Source of the DNA: Spirosoma sp. SC4-14
GTDB lineage: Bacteria; Bacteroidota; Bacteroidia; Cytophagales; Spirosomataceae
Assembly (NCBI RefSeq): GCF_037201965.1
Contig: NZ_CP147518.1
Span: 4,705,001 to 4,769,000 of the forward strand
Direction of reading: 5' to 3'
Length of the DNA stretch: 64,000 bases
Part shown: in pieces, positions 8,210-17,929 of the stretch
How positions within the stretch are numbered: the stretch's first letter is position 1
Layout: each line of letters starts with the position of its first letter
Translations under genes and position numbers: made by a program
Notes under the pieces: model-generated
Database searches by the model: none
Seen by the model: only the letters and a program-made list of their open reading frames with translations
Told to the model about the DNA's origin: nothing

Positions 8210-9586
8210 TTAGGATTGAGTTAGCTGCTTTTCAATTTCTTCCAGCGATTTCCCTTTTGTTTCCGGCATTCGCACCCGAACGAACAGAAAGTAGCTGAAA
8301 CACAAAACGGCGTGAAAGCCAAAAGTTACCGGCAAGCCCCAGTATTGCTTCATGACGGGGAAGGAAGCCGTGGTGAAGAAGTTAGTAATCCACAGAGCCA
8401 GCGTTGCCAGCGCCATTGCATTTCCCCGAATACGGTTCGGAAAGATTTCGGAGAGCGCTACCCACGTAACGGGGCCCAACGTAGCTGAATAAATAGCGAT
8501 GAACGCCAGCACAAAAACGAGTACCCACGCACCGGGCAACTGCCAGTAAAAAGCCCCCGATAACGCCAGGGCATCTAAGCAAAGCAAAATCGATCCGTAT
8601 TGCAGGAGTTTCTTTCGGCCGATTTTATCAATCGTAGTAATGGCAATGAAGGTAAAAATGAAGTTGATCACGCCAATGATGATCGACTGTAAAAAGGCGG
8701 AATCCTGCGCCATACCCGCCTGCCGAAACAGTTCAGGTGCGTAGGAAAACAGGGAATTTTGCCCAACGGCCTGTGAGAAAACCGCAACGACAATCCCAAT
8801 GAAAACAATGGGCCACAGGTTTTCCCGAAACAGATCGCTGATGGATTCACGGGATTCCTGCGAGAAACTGGCCTTGATCTGAACCGCTTCGGTAGTGGCA
8901 TACTTACTCCCGCCAATTCGGTTCAAAACAGCCTCTGCTTCGTCTATTCGCTGTTTCCGAATAAGCCAGCGAGGGCTTTCGGCCACAAAAAATAAACCCA
9001 GAAAAAACAGAATCGATGGGACCGACTGTGAGGAAAACATCCACCGCCAGTTATTGACCCCGCTATTCAGGAGCAGGTAATTGGAGAGGTAAGCCAGCAG
9101 AATACCAATCACGATGGAGAGCTGGTAAAAGGATACCATACGTCCCCGCATGGGTGCGGGCGAAATCTCGGCTACGTACATCGGGCATACCAAAGCCGCA
9201 GCGCCAACGGCCACGCCACTGAGCATCCGAAACGTAACGAACAGAGGGAAACTTCCGGCCCAGCCCGTGCCTGCGCCTGTCAGGGCAAACAGCACCGCGC
9301 AGCCCATCAGTAGCTTTTTTCGGCCCAGCGTATCGCTTAGTTTACCGCCAATCAATGCGCCAATGGCGGCACCCAGGTTGATACAGCCCACCGCCCAGCC
9401 TGTCTGAAACTCATCCAGTTGAAAGTGCTTCGTAAAAAAGGGAACGGTGCCGGAAATGATGACCAGATCGAAGCCGAACAGAACGCCCCCTAAAGCCGCA
9501 ATGGCACTGATGAGGTAGACGTAACTTCGGTTGACCGCTACGTCGCCCCCGCTGATTTCGGGCTGGACCTGAATAATAACTGCCAT
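8210..9586 (-). CDS. Sugar porter family MFS transporter
   Basis: 458 residues with about 12 predicted membrane helices. Sugar-porter motifs are clear: GGKLSDTLGRKKLLMG in the loop between helices 2 and 3, PESPRWLIRK after helix 6, GRKK in the loop between helices 8 and 9, and PETKGKSLEEIE at the C-terminus. The family moves monosaccharides across the inner membrane, usually with protons. It lies directly upstream of the sigma/FecR pair and may import the sugar freed by the SusC/D system and the alpha-galactosidases. Exact substrate unknown. Confidence 0.94.
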   Translation of the reverse strand: MAVIIQVQPEISGGDVAVNRSYVYLISAIAALGGVLFGFDLVIISGTVPFFTKHFQLDEFQTGWAVGCINLGAAIGALIGGKLSDTLGRKKLLMGCAVLFALTGAGTGWAGSFPLFVTFRMLSGVAVGAAALVCPMYVAEISPAPMRGRMVSFYQLSIVIGILLAYLSNYLLLNSGVNNWRWMFSSQSVPSILFFLGLFFVAESPRWLIRKQRIDEAEAVLNRIGGSKYATTEAVQIKASFSQESRESISDLFRENLWPIVFIGIVVAVFSQAVGQNSLFSYAPELFRQAGMAQDSAFLQSIIIGVINFIFTFIAITTIDKIGRKKLLQYGSILLCLDALALSGAFYWQLPGAWVLVFVLAFIAIYSATLGPVTWVALSEIFPNRIRGNAMALATLALWITNFFTTASFPVMKQYWGLPVTFGFHAVLCFSYFLFVRVRMPETKGKSLEEIEKQLTQS

Positions 9587-9650
9587 GAGAGCTTGAGGTC
9601 TTTGGGTTTAGTAATGGATTGTTACGCAGGAGGTTAAGCTTTTATTCTGG

Positions 9651-9736
9651 AGTGATTTTGTCATCCTGACGAAGGAAGGATCTCTCGAATTCGTATACTT
9701 CAGAGATCCTTCCTTCGTCAGGATGACAAAATCACT
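9651..9736. repeat. 86-nt inverted repeat, 35-bp perfect arms
   Basis: The left arm (9651-9685, starting AGTGATTTTGTCATCCTGAC) is exactly reverse-complementary to the right arm (9702-9736), with a 16-nt loop. It lies between the PhyH gene and the MFS gene. It belongs with the elements at 18801-18865, 30990-31077 and 34879-34966. Confidence 0.95.
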
Positions 9737-9802
9737 CATTTTAACTTGATTCATGGAGCAAAGAAAACTCTGTGTATCTCAGTGCTTCTCTGTGGCAAAA
9801 CC

Positions 9803-10642
9803 TTATTTCAACGCTACGTCAGCTTCTTTACTCAGGAAGCCAGCACCCTCTTCAACCAGTCCGGCCGCATCCCAGGTGAGCAGGGCTTCATTGGGAACCA
9901 CATCGATGGGCGTAATGCTTGCCGACGAAGACGACGATTCGTTGTAGCCGATGTTGGACTGCCGGTTGTAGCACGAAATCATCGACCAGCGCGGTTTATC
10001 CGACAGGTTGGCCTCTGACCGGTGAAGTATGTTGCTGTGGAAGAACAGCACATCACCCGCTTTTAACTCTACAAAAACGTGCTCCATTGTTTTCAGAGCT
10101 AGATCGACGTAGCGTTGCGAAGCGCCCACCTGTTCGCCCGCGAAACCGTGCTCGACCCGCCCCATTTTGTGCGACCCTTTGATCACTTGTAAACAGCCGT
10201 TTTCCTGATTCGCATCCGTAATGGCAACCATAACCGACATCATCTGATCGGGCAGCAGAAATTCGTTTTTATACCAGTAGCCGTAATCCTGATGCCACTC
10301 CCAGGCCCCTCCTACCCGCGGCTCTTTCTGCATCAGCTTGGAGTGAAAATGGCAAACTGGGGAAGCGGGGTTATCCAGCAAGGCATCTACCGACTCCACA
10401 AGTTGATGACTACGGGTGAGTAGTCCATACACATCATCGCCGGGTTTGTACCAGAGCGACAGCTTGCTCCGTTTCCCCGTGCTATCGTTGATATTGATCG
10501 CATGTTTACTGATCGCACTATCGTCTATGGCTACGTGGTAAAGTTTTTCAACTTCTTCGGCATTCAGGAAACTTCTGATAATCAGATAACCGTCCTGCTG
10601 ATACTGCTTAATCTGTTCGGGTGTTAATGATTCGTTTGTCAT
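9803..10642 (-). CDS. Phytanoyl-CoA dioxygenase (PhyH) family protein
   Basis: 279 residues, no signal peptide. Fe(II)/2-oxoglutarate dioxygenase with the metal motif H-x-D in WHQDYGYWY (about residues 118-126), the distal metal histidine in FFHSNILHRS (about 200-209) and a 2-oxoglutarate-binding arginine shortly after (KPRWSM). The family hydroxylates small molecules or lipids; the substrate here cannot be predicted. It lies upstream of the sugar transporter on the same strand, with an 86-nt inverted repeat between them. Many Bacteroidota have such genes in sugar clusters, so it may modify an imported metabolite. Confidence 0.9.
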   Translation of the reverse strand: MTNESLTPEQIKQYQQDGYLIIRSFLNAEEVEKLYHVAIDDSAISKHAININDSTGKRSKLSLWYKPGDDVYGLLTRSHQLVESVDALLDNPASPVCHFHSKLMQKEPRVGGAWEWHQDYGYWYKNEFLLPDQMMSVMVAITDANQENGCLQVIKGSHKMGRVEHGFAGEQVGASQRYVDLALKTMEHVFVELKAGDVLFFHSNILHRSEANLSDKPRWSMISCYNRQSNIGYNESSSSSASITPIDVVPNEALLTWDAAGLVEEGAGFLSKEADVALK

Positions 10643-10710
10643 GTTGATTGAGTTTTACATGTCTTGTTTACTTTGTTTTCTAAAAATAGCTTCAGGCTCT
10701 CTACGAGTGG

Positions 10711-10814
10711 TGTCGGGTTCTCCAACCCGACACAGCGAGGTTTCTCAAAACCTCATTTCACCAAATACCGTTAGGGTTTGAGAACCCGCACACGGTCAGG
10801 TTTGAGAACCTGAC
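10711..10814. repeat. Cluster of short hairpins of the GGTTTGAGAACC type
   Basis: Four small inverted repeats follow each other: TGTCGGGTT/AACCCGACA (10711-10732), GAGGTTT/AAACCTC, GGGTTTGAGAACCC, and TCAGGTTTGAGAACCTGA near 10797-10814. They fill the gap between the PhyH start and the end of the GH36 gene. A related hairpin is at 27350-27379. Confidence 0.8.
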
Positions 10815-10825
10815 ACACGGTTTCC

Positions 10826-12943
10826 TCAATTTGCGCTGATCTCAAAAAGCTCACCGGTATACCGCTCGGTCAGGGTTACCGGAAAACCAATCGTTTGCAG
10901 GTCCTGCCCGCTCAGGGAGGCTACTACCTTTCCATCCATTGATTTTACCTGATAGCGTTTGGCCGGGTCAAGATGCCGCACGGTCACCATCCGCTTTGTT
11001 TCTGTAGCACCATGGCGGAATATGCCAACGATGCCGCCCTGTTTCGTATCGGTGTTGATTCGCTGGAAACCGTCCCACATACCGTCCATCGGTTCACCAA
11101 ACCCGGCCAGATCCTGACGGTAGCTCATAATCTGATGCTTGTTTTCCATCCGTTGCAGCCAATCGGCGTAGGCCCGGTATTTTTTCAGGTCTGGCGCTGA
11201 CAATTTCCGGGGATCGCCCAGCATAATGGGCAAGGCACCGGCTAATGATTTGATGTGCATTTCCCAGCCTGCATCCTGCATTTCGGGATTACCGATGACC
11301 AGTGCCGTAGCAGGGATGGCGGGCGAACGCCACCAGGCCATATTCCGGACGCGCAGGTCGACATTGGCATCGGGTGGGCCGTAGAAATTAGACAGCCAGT
11401 CGCCTTCGGCATGTTTCAGCATAGCGTAGTCGATCAATTGCAAACCGCCCATCGTCTCGAACGTACAGTCGATAAACAGCGTGGGCTTGGCGGCATGCAA
11501 CTCATCGAACAGCTTCCAGACGGCCTCGTAATTGGTGGATAAGGATTCATGATGATCTTTATGCCCTTTGTGATTGGTGGCATAACAGCCCGTCACCTTG
11601 TTCCCGAACCGGTACGTACTGGTGACCACCGTAAAGTCTAGTTTCAGGTATTCCAGCCCGTATTCCAGCGCCAGTTTTAGCAGTACGTCCTTGATATAGC
11701 CGCGCCAGGGCGTACCAAAACAGGCGGTTCGCATTTTCAGATCATCTTCGTGCAGGTTGGCCGGCTGCTGGTTAGCATCCAGCACAAACCAGTCGGGATG
11801 GGCTTTGTAGACTTTACTATCCGGGGAGGCACTGCCCACGCTAACCCACATGCCCGGCTTCATGCCCAGCGATTTGATGTAGTCGAAAATGGGTTTAAGG
11901 CCATTGGGGAATTTGGTTTTGTCGATAATCCAGTCGCCATAATTATCGGCCCAGCCATCGTCGATGATAAACTCTTTCATACCCGCATCGGCGGCTGCCT
12001 TGGCCAGTTCCATAACCAGCTTCTCGTCAATATTCTTGCGAAATGGCACCCAGGTGTTATAGACGAACGTGGGTTTCTGGGCGAGTTCTGAAAGGCGGAT
12101 GCCCATGTGTTTCCGCACAAATTCCGGAACGGCCGTATTCAGTATCTCGTCGGGATCTTTGTGGTTGTTGTACACCATCGTGAATACCTGCGGAGTCGTA
12201 TATGACTCGCCTGCCGCGATGTATTTCCGAAAGGGGAAACGGGCGTCTTTGTGCGTTAGTCCGCTGAGAATGGCGGGTTCATCCCAGAAAACCGACGTAT
12301 GTTTCACAACACCAGCGGCTTCATTTCCGATCGCGATTCCCTGTTGCCAGTCGCTGTTGTGAACGGTGAGTAAGGCATCCTGAAAGTTTCCATCATAAGG
12401 GCCTATGGACCGCCGTCGGCCATAGTCGTGACAAATCCAGCTAAACGTAGTGGCGTTGTAATTAGTTACCACAAACTTCTCGACATCAACCGATTCCAGC
12501 CGAACCGGCTCGTTGGCAAGGTTTTTTATGGTCAGGCTTTTGCGGATAACGGACAGGTTGGGATACAGTAAAAAATTCAGGGTGAGTTCTACGTTCCCGT
12601 CGTTGCTTTGCAGTGTAACGGCTGCTCCGTCGCCCTGCTTGGCGTCGGTAATCTTCTCCGTTTTTACCAGCTTCCAGTCGCCGGAGCCGCTATATATTTT
12701 ATCGTTTATCTCAAACTGGAAATCGGGATTCGTTTTCTGAAAATACCTGAACTCGCCCACAACGGGTTTGTATTCGGTCGTCAGAAAATGAGCGTCTGAA
12801 GCAGGCAGTTTGATGGTTCGCTGAACGACACCATTGTTCAGGATGAGTTCCGAACGGGTCCATTTCGCAAAGGGCGGATTCTGCGCCAGGGTAAAGCCTG
12901 ATGCCAGGCAGTTCAGTAGAAAAAGAGGAATGAGTTTTTTCAT
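10826..12943 (-). CDS. GH36-type alpha-galactosidase-like glycoside hydrolase, exported
   Basis: 705 residues from the ATG at 12943, which gives a good signal peptide (MKKLIPLFLLNCLASGFTLAQ); an ATG 30 bases upstream would bury it. An N-terminal beta-sandwich (to about 290) is followed by a TIM barrel. FIIDDGW, FPNGLKPIFDYIKSLGMKPG and the nucleophile motif LKLDF are present, and IDCTFE is the likely acid/base site. The C-terminus is a small beta domain. GH36 and relatives remove terminal alpha-galactose (or alpha-GalNAc) from oligosaccharides. It is divergent from the AraC regulator at 13106, which probably controls it. Confidence 0.88.
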   Translation of the reverse strand: MKKLIPLFLLNCLASGFTLAQNPPFAKWTRSELILNNGVVQRTIKLPASDAHFLTTEYKPVVGEFRYFQKTNPDFQFEINDKIYSGSGDWKLVKTEKITDAKQGDGAAVTLQSNDGNVELTLNFLLYPNLSVIRKSLTIKNLANEPVRLESVDVEKFVVTNYNATTFSWICHDYGRRRSIGPYDGNFQDALLTVHNSDWQQGIAIGNEAAGVVKHTSVFWDEPAILSGLTHKDARFPFRKYIAAGESYTTPQVFTMVYNNHKDPDEILNTAVPEFVRKHMGIRLSELAQKPTFVYNTWVPFRKNIDEKLVMELAKAAADAGMKEFIIDDGWADNYGDWIIDKTKFPNGLKPIFDYIKSLGMKPGMWVSVGSASPDSKVYKAHPDWFVLDANQQPANLHEDDLKMRTACFGTPWRGYIKDVLLKLALEYGLEYLKLDFTVVTSTYRFGNKVTGCYATNHKGHKDHHESLSTNYEAVWKLFDELHAAKPTLFIDCTFETMGGLQLIDYAMLKHAEGDWLSNFYGPPDANVDLRVRNMAWWRSPAIPATALVIGNPEMQDAGWEMHIKSLAGALPIMLGDPRKLSAPDLKKYRAYADWLQRMENKHQIMSYRQDLAGFGEPMDGMWDGFQRINTDTKQGGIVGIFRHGATETKRMVTVRHLDPAKRYQVKSMDGKVVASLSGQDLQTIGFPVTLTERYTGELFEISAN

Positions 12944-13070
12944 GAAAAACGGCTTCTGATACGATGCTATCACGCCTGAACGCCTACTTCTAGTTATATT
13001 TTATATGTACAAAATTCAGTTTTCTTAAGAAGACCCAAATGAAGTATTTTAGCCTAAACATGGATTATTT

Positions 13071-13078
13071 TATCTTTA
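13071..13078 (+). promoter_or_regulatory. Possible -7 box of the AraC gene
   Basis: TATCTTTA, 27 bases before the AraC start, matches the Bacteroidota -7 pattern TAnnTTTG except for the last base. The same 11-base string TTATCTTTATA occurs before the GntR gene. No clear -33 box was found, so this is a weak call. Confidence 0.4.
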
Positions 13079-13105
13079 TATCGTTTTATCGATTAAGCAA
13101 AAAAG

Positions 13106-14017
13106 ATGAGCCCATTAACCCGTAAAAGCCGTGGATTTGCCGGGGAGCGAATCATTGAGATTCCCAAAGAAACCGTTGATAAATGTTTGTCGATGCCGTT
13201 GATCAGCAGCCTGTTCATTACCCGGATGGGTTTTTATCCCAAAGCGCTGCATCACTATTACCAGCGCCCAACAGGGATTTCGCAAGTCATTCTGCTGTAT
13301 TGCACAGACGGACAGGGCTGGATTCAATTAGCAAAAAACCGGATTAGTATGCAGGCAGGTAAAGTAGTTGCTATCACACCCGACACTCCCCACTCTTACG
13401 GTGCAGATACAGAAAATCCCTGGACAATTCACTGGTTTCACTTCAGTGGTACACGTTGCCGGGACGTAGTCAGTGCCATTATGGACGACAGGGGCAACTC
13501 CCCCCAGGCTATCCGTGTCCCGTATTCTGAGGAGCGTATTGCCTTATTCGACCGGATGTTTGATACGTTTTTGAAAGGCTACAGTACCTCGAACCTGCTG
13601 TTTGCGAACCTGACCATCCCGTTTTTTCTGGCCTCGTTCATTTTGCCCGAAAACTTTCAGAAAGAAATTGTAGGCAGCGGAACAGCCACGCCAACCAACC
13701 GGGCCATTCTGTATATGCAGAACAACCTCTCTACGTCCCTAATACTGGACAATATTGCTCAGGCGGCCAACCTGTCTACGTCGTTTTTTTCCCGCAAGTT
13801 CAGACAGGATACCGGCTATGCCCCTATCGAGTATTTTAACCACCTCCGTATCCAGAAGGCTTGTCAGTTACTTCATTTCAGCGATCTGCGCATTAATGAA
13901 GTAGCGTCACAACTGGGCATCGATGATCCCTTCTACTTTTCGAGGCTGTTCAAAAAACAAATGGGCGTCTCTCCCGCTGAGTATCGAAAAAGTGAAGGTG
14001 TTCAACGGAGAGTGTAG
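13106..14017 (+). CDS. AraC family transcriptional regulator
   Basis: 303 residues. An N-terminal cupin-like sugar-sensing domain (about 30-170) contains TPDTPHSYGAD and PWTIHWFHFSG, typical of AraC proteins of sugar clusters. Two helix-turn-helix motifs lie at the C-terminus (about 205-295): LILDNIAQAANLSTSFFSRKF and INEVASQLGIDDPFYFSRLFKK, ending GVSPAEYRKS. It lies between two GH36-type genes and is divergent from one (10826-12943) and convergent with the other (14118-16208). Most likely it activates the alpha-galactosidase genes in response to the released sugar. Confidence 0.93.
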   Translation: MSPLTRKSRGFAGERIIEIPKETVDKCLSMPLISSLFITRMGFYPKALHHYYQRPTGISQVILLYCTDGQGWIQLAKNRISMQAGKVVAITPDTPHSYGADTENPWTIHWFHFSGTRCRDVVSAIMDDRGNSPQAIRVPYSEERIALFDRMFDTFLKGYSTSNLLFANLTIPFFLASFILPENFQKEIVGSGTATPTNRAILYMQNNLSTSLILDNIAQAANLSTSFFSRKFRQDTGYAPIEYFNHLRIQKACQLLHFSDLRINEVASQLGIDDPFYFSRLFKKQMGVSPAEYRKSEGVQRRV

Positions 14018-14024
14018 TTTTTTA

Positions 14025-14109
14025 AAACGCAAAGACGCCAAGGGTAAACGCAAAGGTCGCTAAGATATTCCTTGCGTTCGTTGCGCCTGCCCTTGGCGTC
14101 TTTGCGTTT
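14025..14109. repeat. Inverted repeat between convergent genes, 20-bp arms
   Basis: AAACGCAAAGACGCCAAGGG at 14025-14044 is exactly reverse-complementary to 14090-14109. It fills the gap between the ends of the AraC and GH36 genes. It could act as a two-way terminator, but there is no strong T-run. It also looks like a dispersed repeat. Confidence 0.85.
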
Positions 14110-14117
14110 CGTTTATC

Positions 14118-16208
14118 CTAATTCAGCACCTTATACCGATATAGCCCAAAGCTATTAGGCGTCGGCAACGTAACGGAAAGTCGGCCTTCCTTCAATATCA
14201 CTAAATTAGTGGCTTTCCCGGCTCCAGCCACTGGCTCTAAGCTCACCCGTTTGCCAGCGGGCAACCACGTTTTGATCATATCCTGTCCTTCAGGCGTATC
14301 TTCCCGAAAAAGCAGCAGAAACCCTTCTGTATCCGATGTGATAGACTGAAATCCGGTCCAGCTTTTCCCGCTGGGTTCGTCGCCGATGGGGAGGATGTGC
14401 CCCGCATGTATCTGCGTCTGATTGGTTCGGTAGGTCTGGATCAGTTTAGCAGTTTGGAAAGCTTCGACTGGCAGGCCCGTAGCCTCGAACCAGGCCAGCG
14501 GCTGCGCCATCATCGTTATGGCAAACAAATAATCAAACGAATAATTGGCCGGGGCAAAGCGGTCGCCAGCGGGGTACTTATCAGCGTTTCGCCACTTGTT
14601 CAGAAACTCGATTTGAAGATTCTGGGGTGGTACATATTTCGACAGATTCCAGAGGTTGCGCAGCGTCCAGTACGGATAGTAGTTAGTCCAGTCGGTGTAG
14701 CGGTTTTCCAGAAACAGGTTGCCGTATTCGTTCATGAAGTGATACCCGTTGCGCCGACCCGCTGTTACGTCCATGTTGAAAATCACCTCGTAGTTGGTAG
14801 CTGCCATCACCGTATCGAGAAATTTCCGAAAGTTGACTTCGGCCGTTTTGTCGGGAATCTGAACGAGGTCGATTTTAAACGTTCGAATGCCATGTTCTTT
14901 ATAAAGCCCGATGAGCGTCTGCGCGTCTTTGTCCCAGTGCTTAAAACTACTGTCGACACTGGGACTGAACCATAAGCCCAGCTCGATATTCAGCTTTTTA
15001 GCTGCGTCGATCACGGGTTTCAGCCCATTGGGAAACCGGTCGGGATCAGGTGTCCAGTACTTCGGATTTTTCCAGATGGCCTCACTACTGCCGCCCGGCG
15101 TCGCCGAATTCATCGACTTGCCCAACTCCCAGCCGTCGTCGATCTGAAAACGGGTAATGCCTAACTGAGCCGCTTTCTGCAACTCAGTGATGATAAACTG
15201 CTCCTTAATTTTCGTGTCTTTGTTGCGGTCGCCCCAGGTATTCATCAGAATCATCTCGTCGCGGTCAGCCCGACGAGGACGATTGGCATCCTGATAGCTA
15301 CGTAGCGTTCGGAGTCCGTCCAGTTCTGTCATACCGCCCAACCCGAGCGTGTAGCCGTAACCCCGCACCCAGTCTGTTTCCGTTACGTCTGTTGGCAGAA
15401 TACCAGCGCCCACGGTTTGAACACTGCCGTTCTTCACCAGAAAATCGAAACCGGGATTGGCCAGTTGAATAGCGGAAACGGGTGATTCTTTTAGCACAAA
15501 CAACGACGAGCCGGAAAGTCCATCGGTCAGCCACAACAAATTTCCTTTCAGAAAACCGGGCTGACGATACAGATTATAAGGCACTTCGGTAACGAGCGTA
15601 TTGTTGCGGTCGGTCATATCGGCAAATTCGACGGCCCGCCCCCGCCAGTGATTGCCGGGCAAGGCCAGCTTATCCATCGCCGGAACAGTTGCGGTACGTT
15701 TGTTCAAATCAGCCTGCGACTCAATGTTCTTAAAATCCAGCCCGGCAGCCGACTGACCAGCCGCCTGTTGCCACTCAGGCGAGGCTTTGCCGCGCAGGTA
15801 AAACGTACAGCTCAGTGTGGCGATGTTGGGATAAATCCGGAATACCCGCCGAACATCCAGCGTACCGAGCCGGGTGGTTACGCTCACTTCCAGATGATCG
15901 GTCTGGTTCGGCTGACCTTGTATAGGCTTGGTTGTCAGCTCGCCTTTGCCCGACGGGCTGGTATGGCCGGGGAAGGCACAGTCCGGGTCTTTGCTGATCC
16001 ATTCCCAGCTCTGTTTCCGTTTTTTATCGGTTAGGCTAAGGGTAATCAACTGACCATTATTCCAGCGGAATCGACGGGCAATCAGGTCGTTTTCGAGCAC
16101 TAACGTATCGTTACTCAGGCTAGCCCGGCAGCTTTGCAATTGAGCAACTGACTGGCCTGCCAGGAGCGAAAAAAATGGAAGCAGAATAAGGAATAGGTGT
16201 CGTTTCAT
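14118..16208 (-). CDS. GH36-like alpha-galactosidase family protein, exported
   Basis: 696 residues. Signal peptide MKRHLFLILLPFFSLLAGQSVAQ. An N-terminal beta-sandwich precedes a TIM barrel with FQIDDGWELG (about residue 355), FPNGLKPVIDAAKKLNIELGLWF, the likely nucleophile in FKIDLVQ and the likely acid/base in FNMDVTAG. The nucleophile motif is KID rather than the KWD or KLD of well-studied GH36 enzymes, so specificity may differ. It is only distantly related to the GH36 enzyme at 10826. It probably works in the periplasm on galactosides or related sugars and may share the AraC control. Confidence 0.83.
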   Translation of the reverse strand: MKRHLFLILLPFFSLLAGQSVAQLQSCRASLSNDTLVLENDLIARRFRWNNGQLITLSLTDKKRKQSWEWISKDPDCAFPGHTSPSGKGELTTKPIQGQPNQTDHLEVSVTTRLGTLDVRRVFRIYPNIATLSCTFYLRGKASPEWQQAAGQSAAGLDFKNIESQADLNKRTATVPAMDKLALPGNHWRGRAVEFADMTDRNNTLVTEVPYNLYRQPGFLKGNLLWLTDGLSGSSLFVLKESPVSAIQLANPGFDFLVKNGSVQTVGAGILPTDVTETDWVRGYGYTLGLGGMTELDGLRTLRSYQDANRPRRADRDEMILMNTWGDRNKDTKIKEQFIITELQKAAQLGITRFQIDDGWELGKSMNSATPGGSSEAIWKNPKYWTPDPDRFPNGLKPVIDAAKKLNIELGLWFSPSVDSSFKHWDKDAQTLIGLYKEHGIRTFKIDLVQIPDKTAEVNFRKFLDTVMAATNYEVIFNMDVTAGRRNGYHFMNEYGNLFLENRYTDWTNYYPYWTLRNLWNLSKYVPPQNLQIEFLNKWRNADKYPAGDRFAPANYSFDYLFAITMMAQPLAWFEATGLPVEAFQTAKLIQTYRTNQTQIHAGHILPIGDEPSGKSWTGFQSITSDTEGFLLLFREDTPEGQDMIKTWLPAGKRVSLEPVAGAGKATNLVILKEGRLSVTLPTPNSFGLYRYKVLN

Positions 16209-16307
16209 TGGACAGGTTTTCCGTTACTGGATAAAGTTTTTATTTGGCAGGATTACAGCCGGGCCAACGTTCGGATTAACAAGTGCTTTTCAAGCCTGTC
16301 AGAAGAT

Positions 16308-17114
16308 CTAGGCATACCGCTGCTTTAAGAGGTTCATCATGAACACGTTGATCTCCCATTGATTACCGATTGGCAACTGGGTGTAGGGCATCACGGGCAT
16401 GTAGTTGGCCGGTCCGAACTCGGTGGTAACGGTTAGTTGCGTACCGTTTGCCCGGTGCGTTTCCACAATTTTGTCCCACCAGGCCAGATGCGTATTGAGC
16501 GTATCTTCCCATTCCGGCGCACGGGGATCATTGACCTGCGGCCCTTCGGGGTGTCCTACCCGACTGTGAATGTGGTCGGCTCGGGAAATAGCCAGATTTA
16601 CGGCTTCTATCTGGTTTTCGAGGAGTGATTCATGAACGTTACACCAATGCGAAATATCGAGGCATATGCGCAGGTCGGGGAGTCTGGTGAAATAATCCCG
16701 GGCGATATGGGCGGCAAAGAGGGATTTCCCCCGGTGCGTTTCGTGGATAATTTTCACGCCCGTTTCTTCCGAAATACGGGCTGCCAGATCGAATAGATGT
16801 CTGTTCTGCTCGAAGGTAAAGAAATCCTTACCGGTCTGGCAATTGATAAAAACGGGCCTGGCTGCAATCAGATGCCGGAGGTATTTTTCGTAGTTACGGC
16901 TGTGTTCGTCCAGATCGCTCTCGAACGACTGCCAATACTGACCGATCAGTTCGAGGTCGTGGTCTTTCAGGGTAGCTACGATTTCCCGACTCTCATCGGC
17001 TTCGAGCGGCAAAGCCATTTCAACACCATCGTAACCAGCGTCTTTCACGTTCTGACAGAACGTAGCAAACGGTAAGGTATTCCCCCAGTGGGGCGCGTAA
17101 AATTTGATCGGCAT
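16308..17114 (-). CDS. Cytosolic sugar phosphate isomerase/epimerase (xylose-isomerase-like TIM barrel)
   Basis: 268 residues, no signal peptide. The AP-endonuclease-2/xylose isomerase-like barrel shows its metal ligands: Glu in IIHETHRG (about 134), Asp and His in CLDISHWCN (about 167), His in DHIHSRVGH (about 200) and Glu in TTEFGP (about 240). Such enzymes isomerise or epimerise sugars, inositols or keto-sugars. It starts 40 bases after the ThuA stop and continues the same operon. It is the only one of the three isomerases in this window without an export signal. Confidence 0.85.
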   Translation of the reverse strand: MPIKFYAPHWGNTLPFATFCQNVKDAGYDGVEMALPLEADESREIVATLKDHDLELIGQYWQSFESDLDEHSRNYEKYLRHLIAARPVFINCQTGKDFFTFEQNRHLFDLAARISEETGVKIIHETHRGKSLFAAHIARDYFTRLPDLRICLDISHWCNVHESLLENQIEAVNLAISRADHIHSRVGHPEGPQVNDPRAPEWEDTLNTHLAWWDKIVETHRANGTQLTVTTEFGPANYMPVMPYTQLPIGNQWEINVFMMNLLKQRYA

Positions 17115-17153
17115 ACGGATTAATAGGAATGGCTTTTGGCCTGGCAGTAATGA

Positions 17154-17909
17154 TTAAGGTTTGTAGAGTATTGCATTCGCAATGAGTTGCGTGTATGTAG
17201 GATTTTCGAAATCACTGACCGCGTGGCCTGGCTGACTGTAGAAAAGCCAGCCTTTTCCCTCCGGCATACACCAGGCCGACCGATCCTGCATCCATACCTT
17301 TCCGGCGGCATCTGTGAATTTATACCCAAGCAAAATGGTCCGGGGACTAAGGAGCTGGTGATTCAGAAAGCCCTCTGTTTTTTGCAAAACAAAGCCCGGA
17401 AACTGGCCCTCTTTTTGGCCGCCTTCCCGCGTGTAGGCAATCGTGGAGGCATATGTAATCTTGTGCGACGTAATGAAATGTTGCGGAGCCAGATTCACGA
17501 CGGCCATGTCTATATCGCCCACGTATTTGTAGCCGCCTTCCATTACGTCTTTTTTGGGCAGGTCGATACCCAGAAACGAAAACCACTCTTTATTCTTTCG
17601 CTTAGCCGAACTAATGGAATGGTGCAGGCAAATCAGTTTCCCCCCGTTTTGGGCGTACCGGATAAAGGCTCGTTCGGGTATCGAGTCCAGATCTTTATGG
17701 ATATAGACAACAACCGCCCGAAAATTAGCCAGAGTTGCGGGCATGTCGGCCTGCGTCACAATCTTAGAAGTCAGGCCTTCCTGCTGTTGAATCCCTTTGG
17801 CCAGCACTTCCATCGCCGGAATTTCGTCGGCAACAATCAGTACGTCCTGAGCGGTTACCCGGCCAACTGTCATCAGCAGACAGACGAGTACGATAAGCCA
17901 ATGTTTCAT
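17154..17909 (-). CDS. ThuA-domain (glutamine-amidotransferase-like) secreted protein
   Basis: 251 residues from the ATG at 17909, chosen because it gives a clean signal peptide (MKHWLIVLVCLLMTVGRVTAQ). A GTG at 17933 overlapping the stop of the upstream gene is possible but adds eight charged residues. The body is a ThuA-like flavodoxin fold (VLIVADEIPAMEVLAKGI, VVVYIHKDLDSIPE, LICLHHSIS) with AWCMPEGKGWLFYSQPGH near the end. ThuA was first named in trehalose utilisation, where it works with a Gfo/Idh dehydrogenase on 3-keto-disaccharides. It sits between two sugar isomerase genes. Confidence 0.88.
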   Translation of the reverse strand: MKHWLIVLVCLLMTVGRVTAQDVLIVADEIPAMEVLAKGIQQQEGLTSKIVTQADMPATLANFRAVVVYIHKDLDSIPERAFIRYAQNGGKLICLHHSISSAKRKNKEWFSFLGIDLPKKDVMEGGYKYVGDIDMAVVNLAPQHFITSHKITYASTIAYTREGGQKEGQFPGFVLQKTEGFLNHQLLSPRTILLGYKFTDAAGKVWMQDRSAWCMPEGKGWLFYSQPGHAVSDFENPTYTQLIANAILYKP

Positions 17910-17929
17910 AAATAACAGGCGTTTTTTCG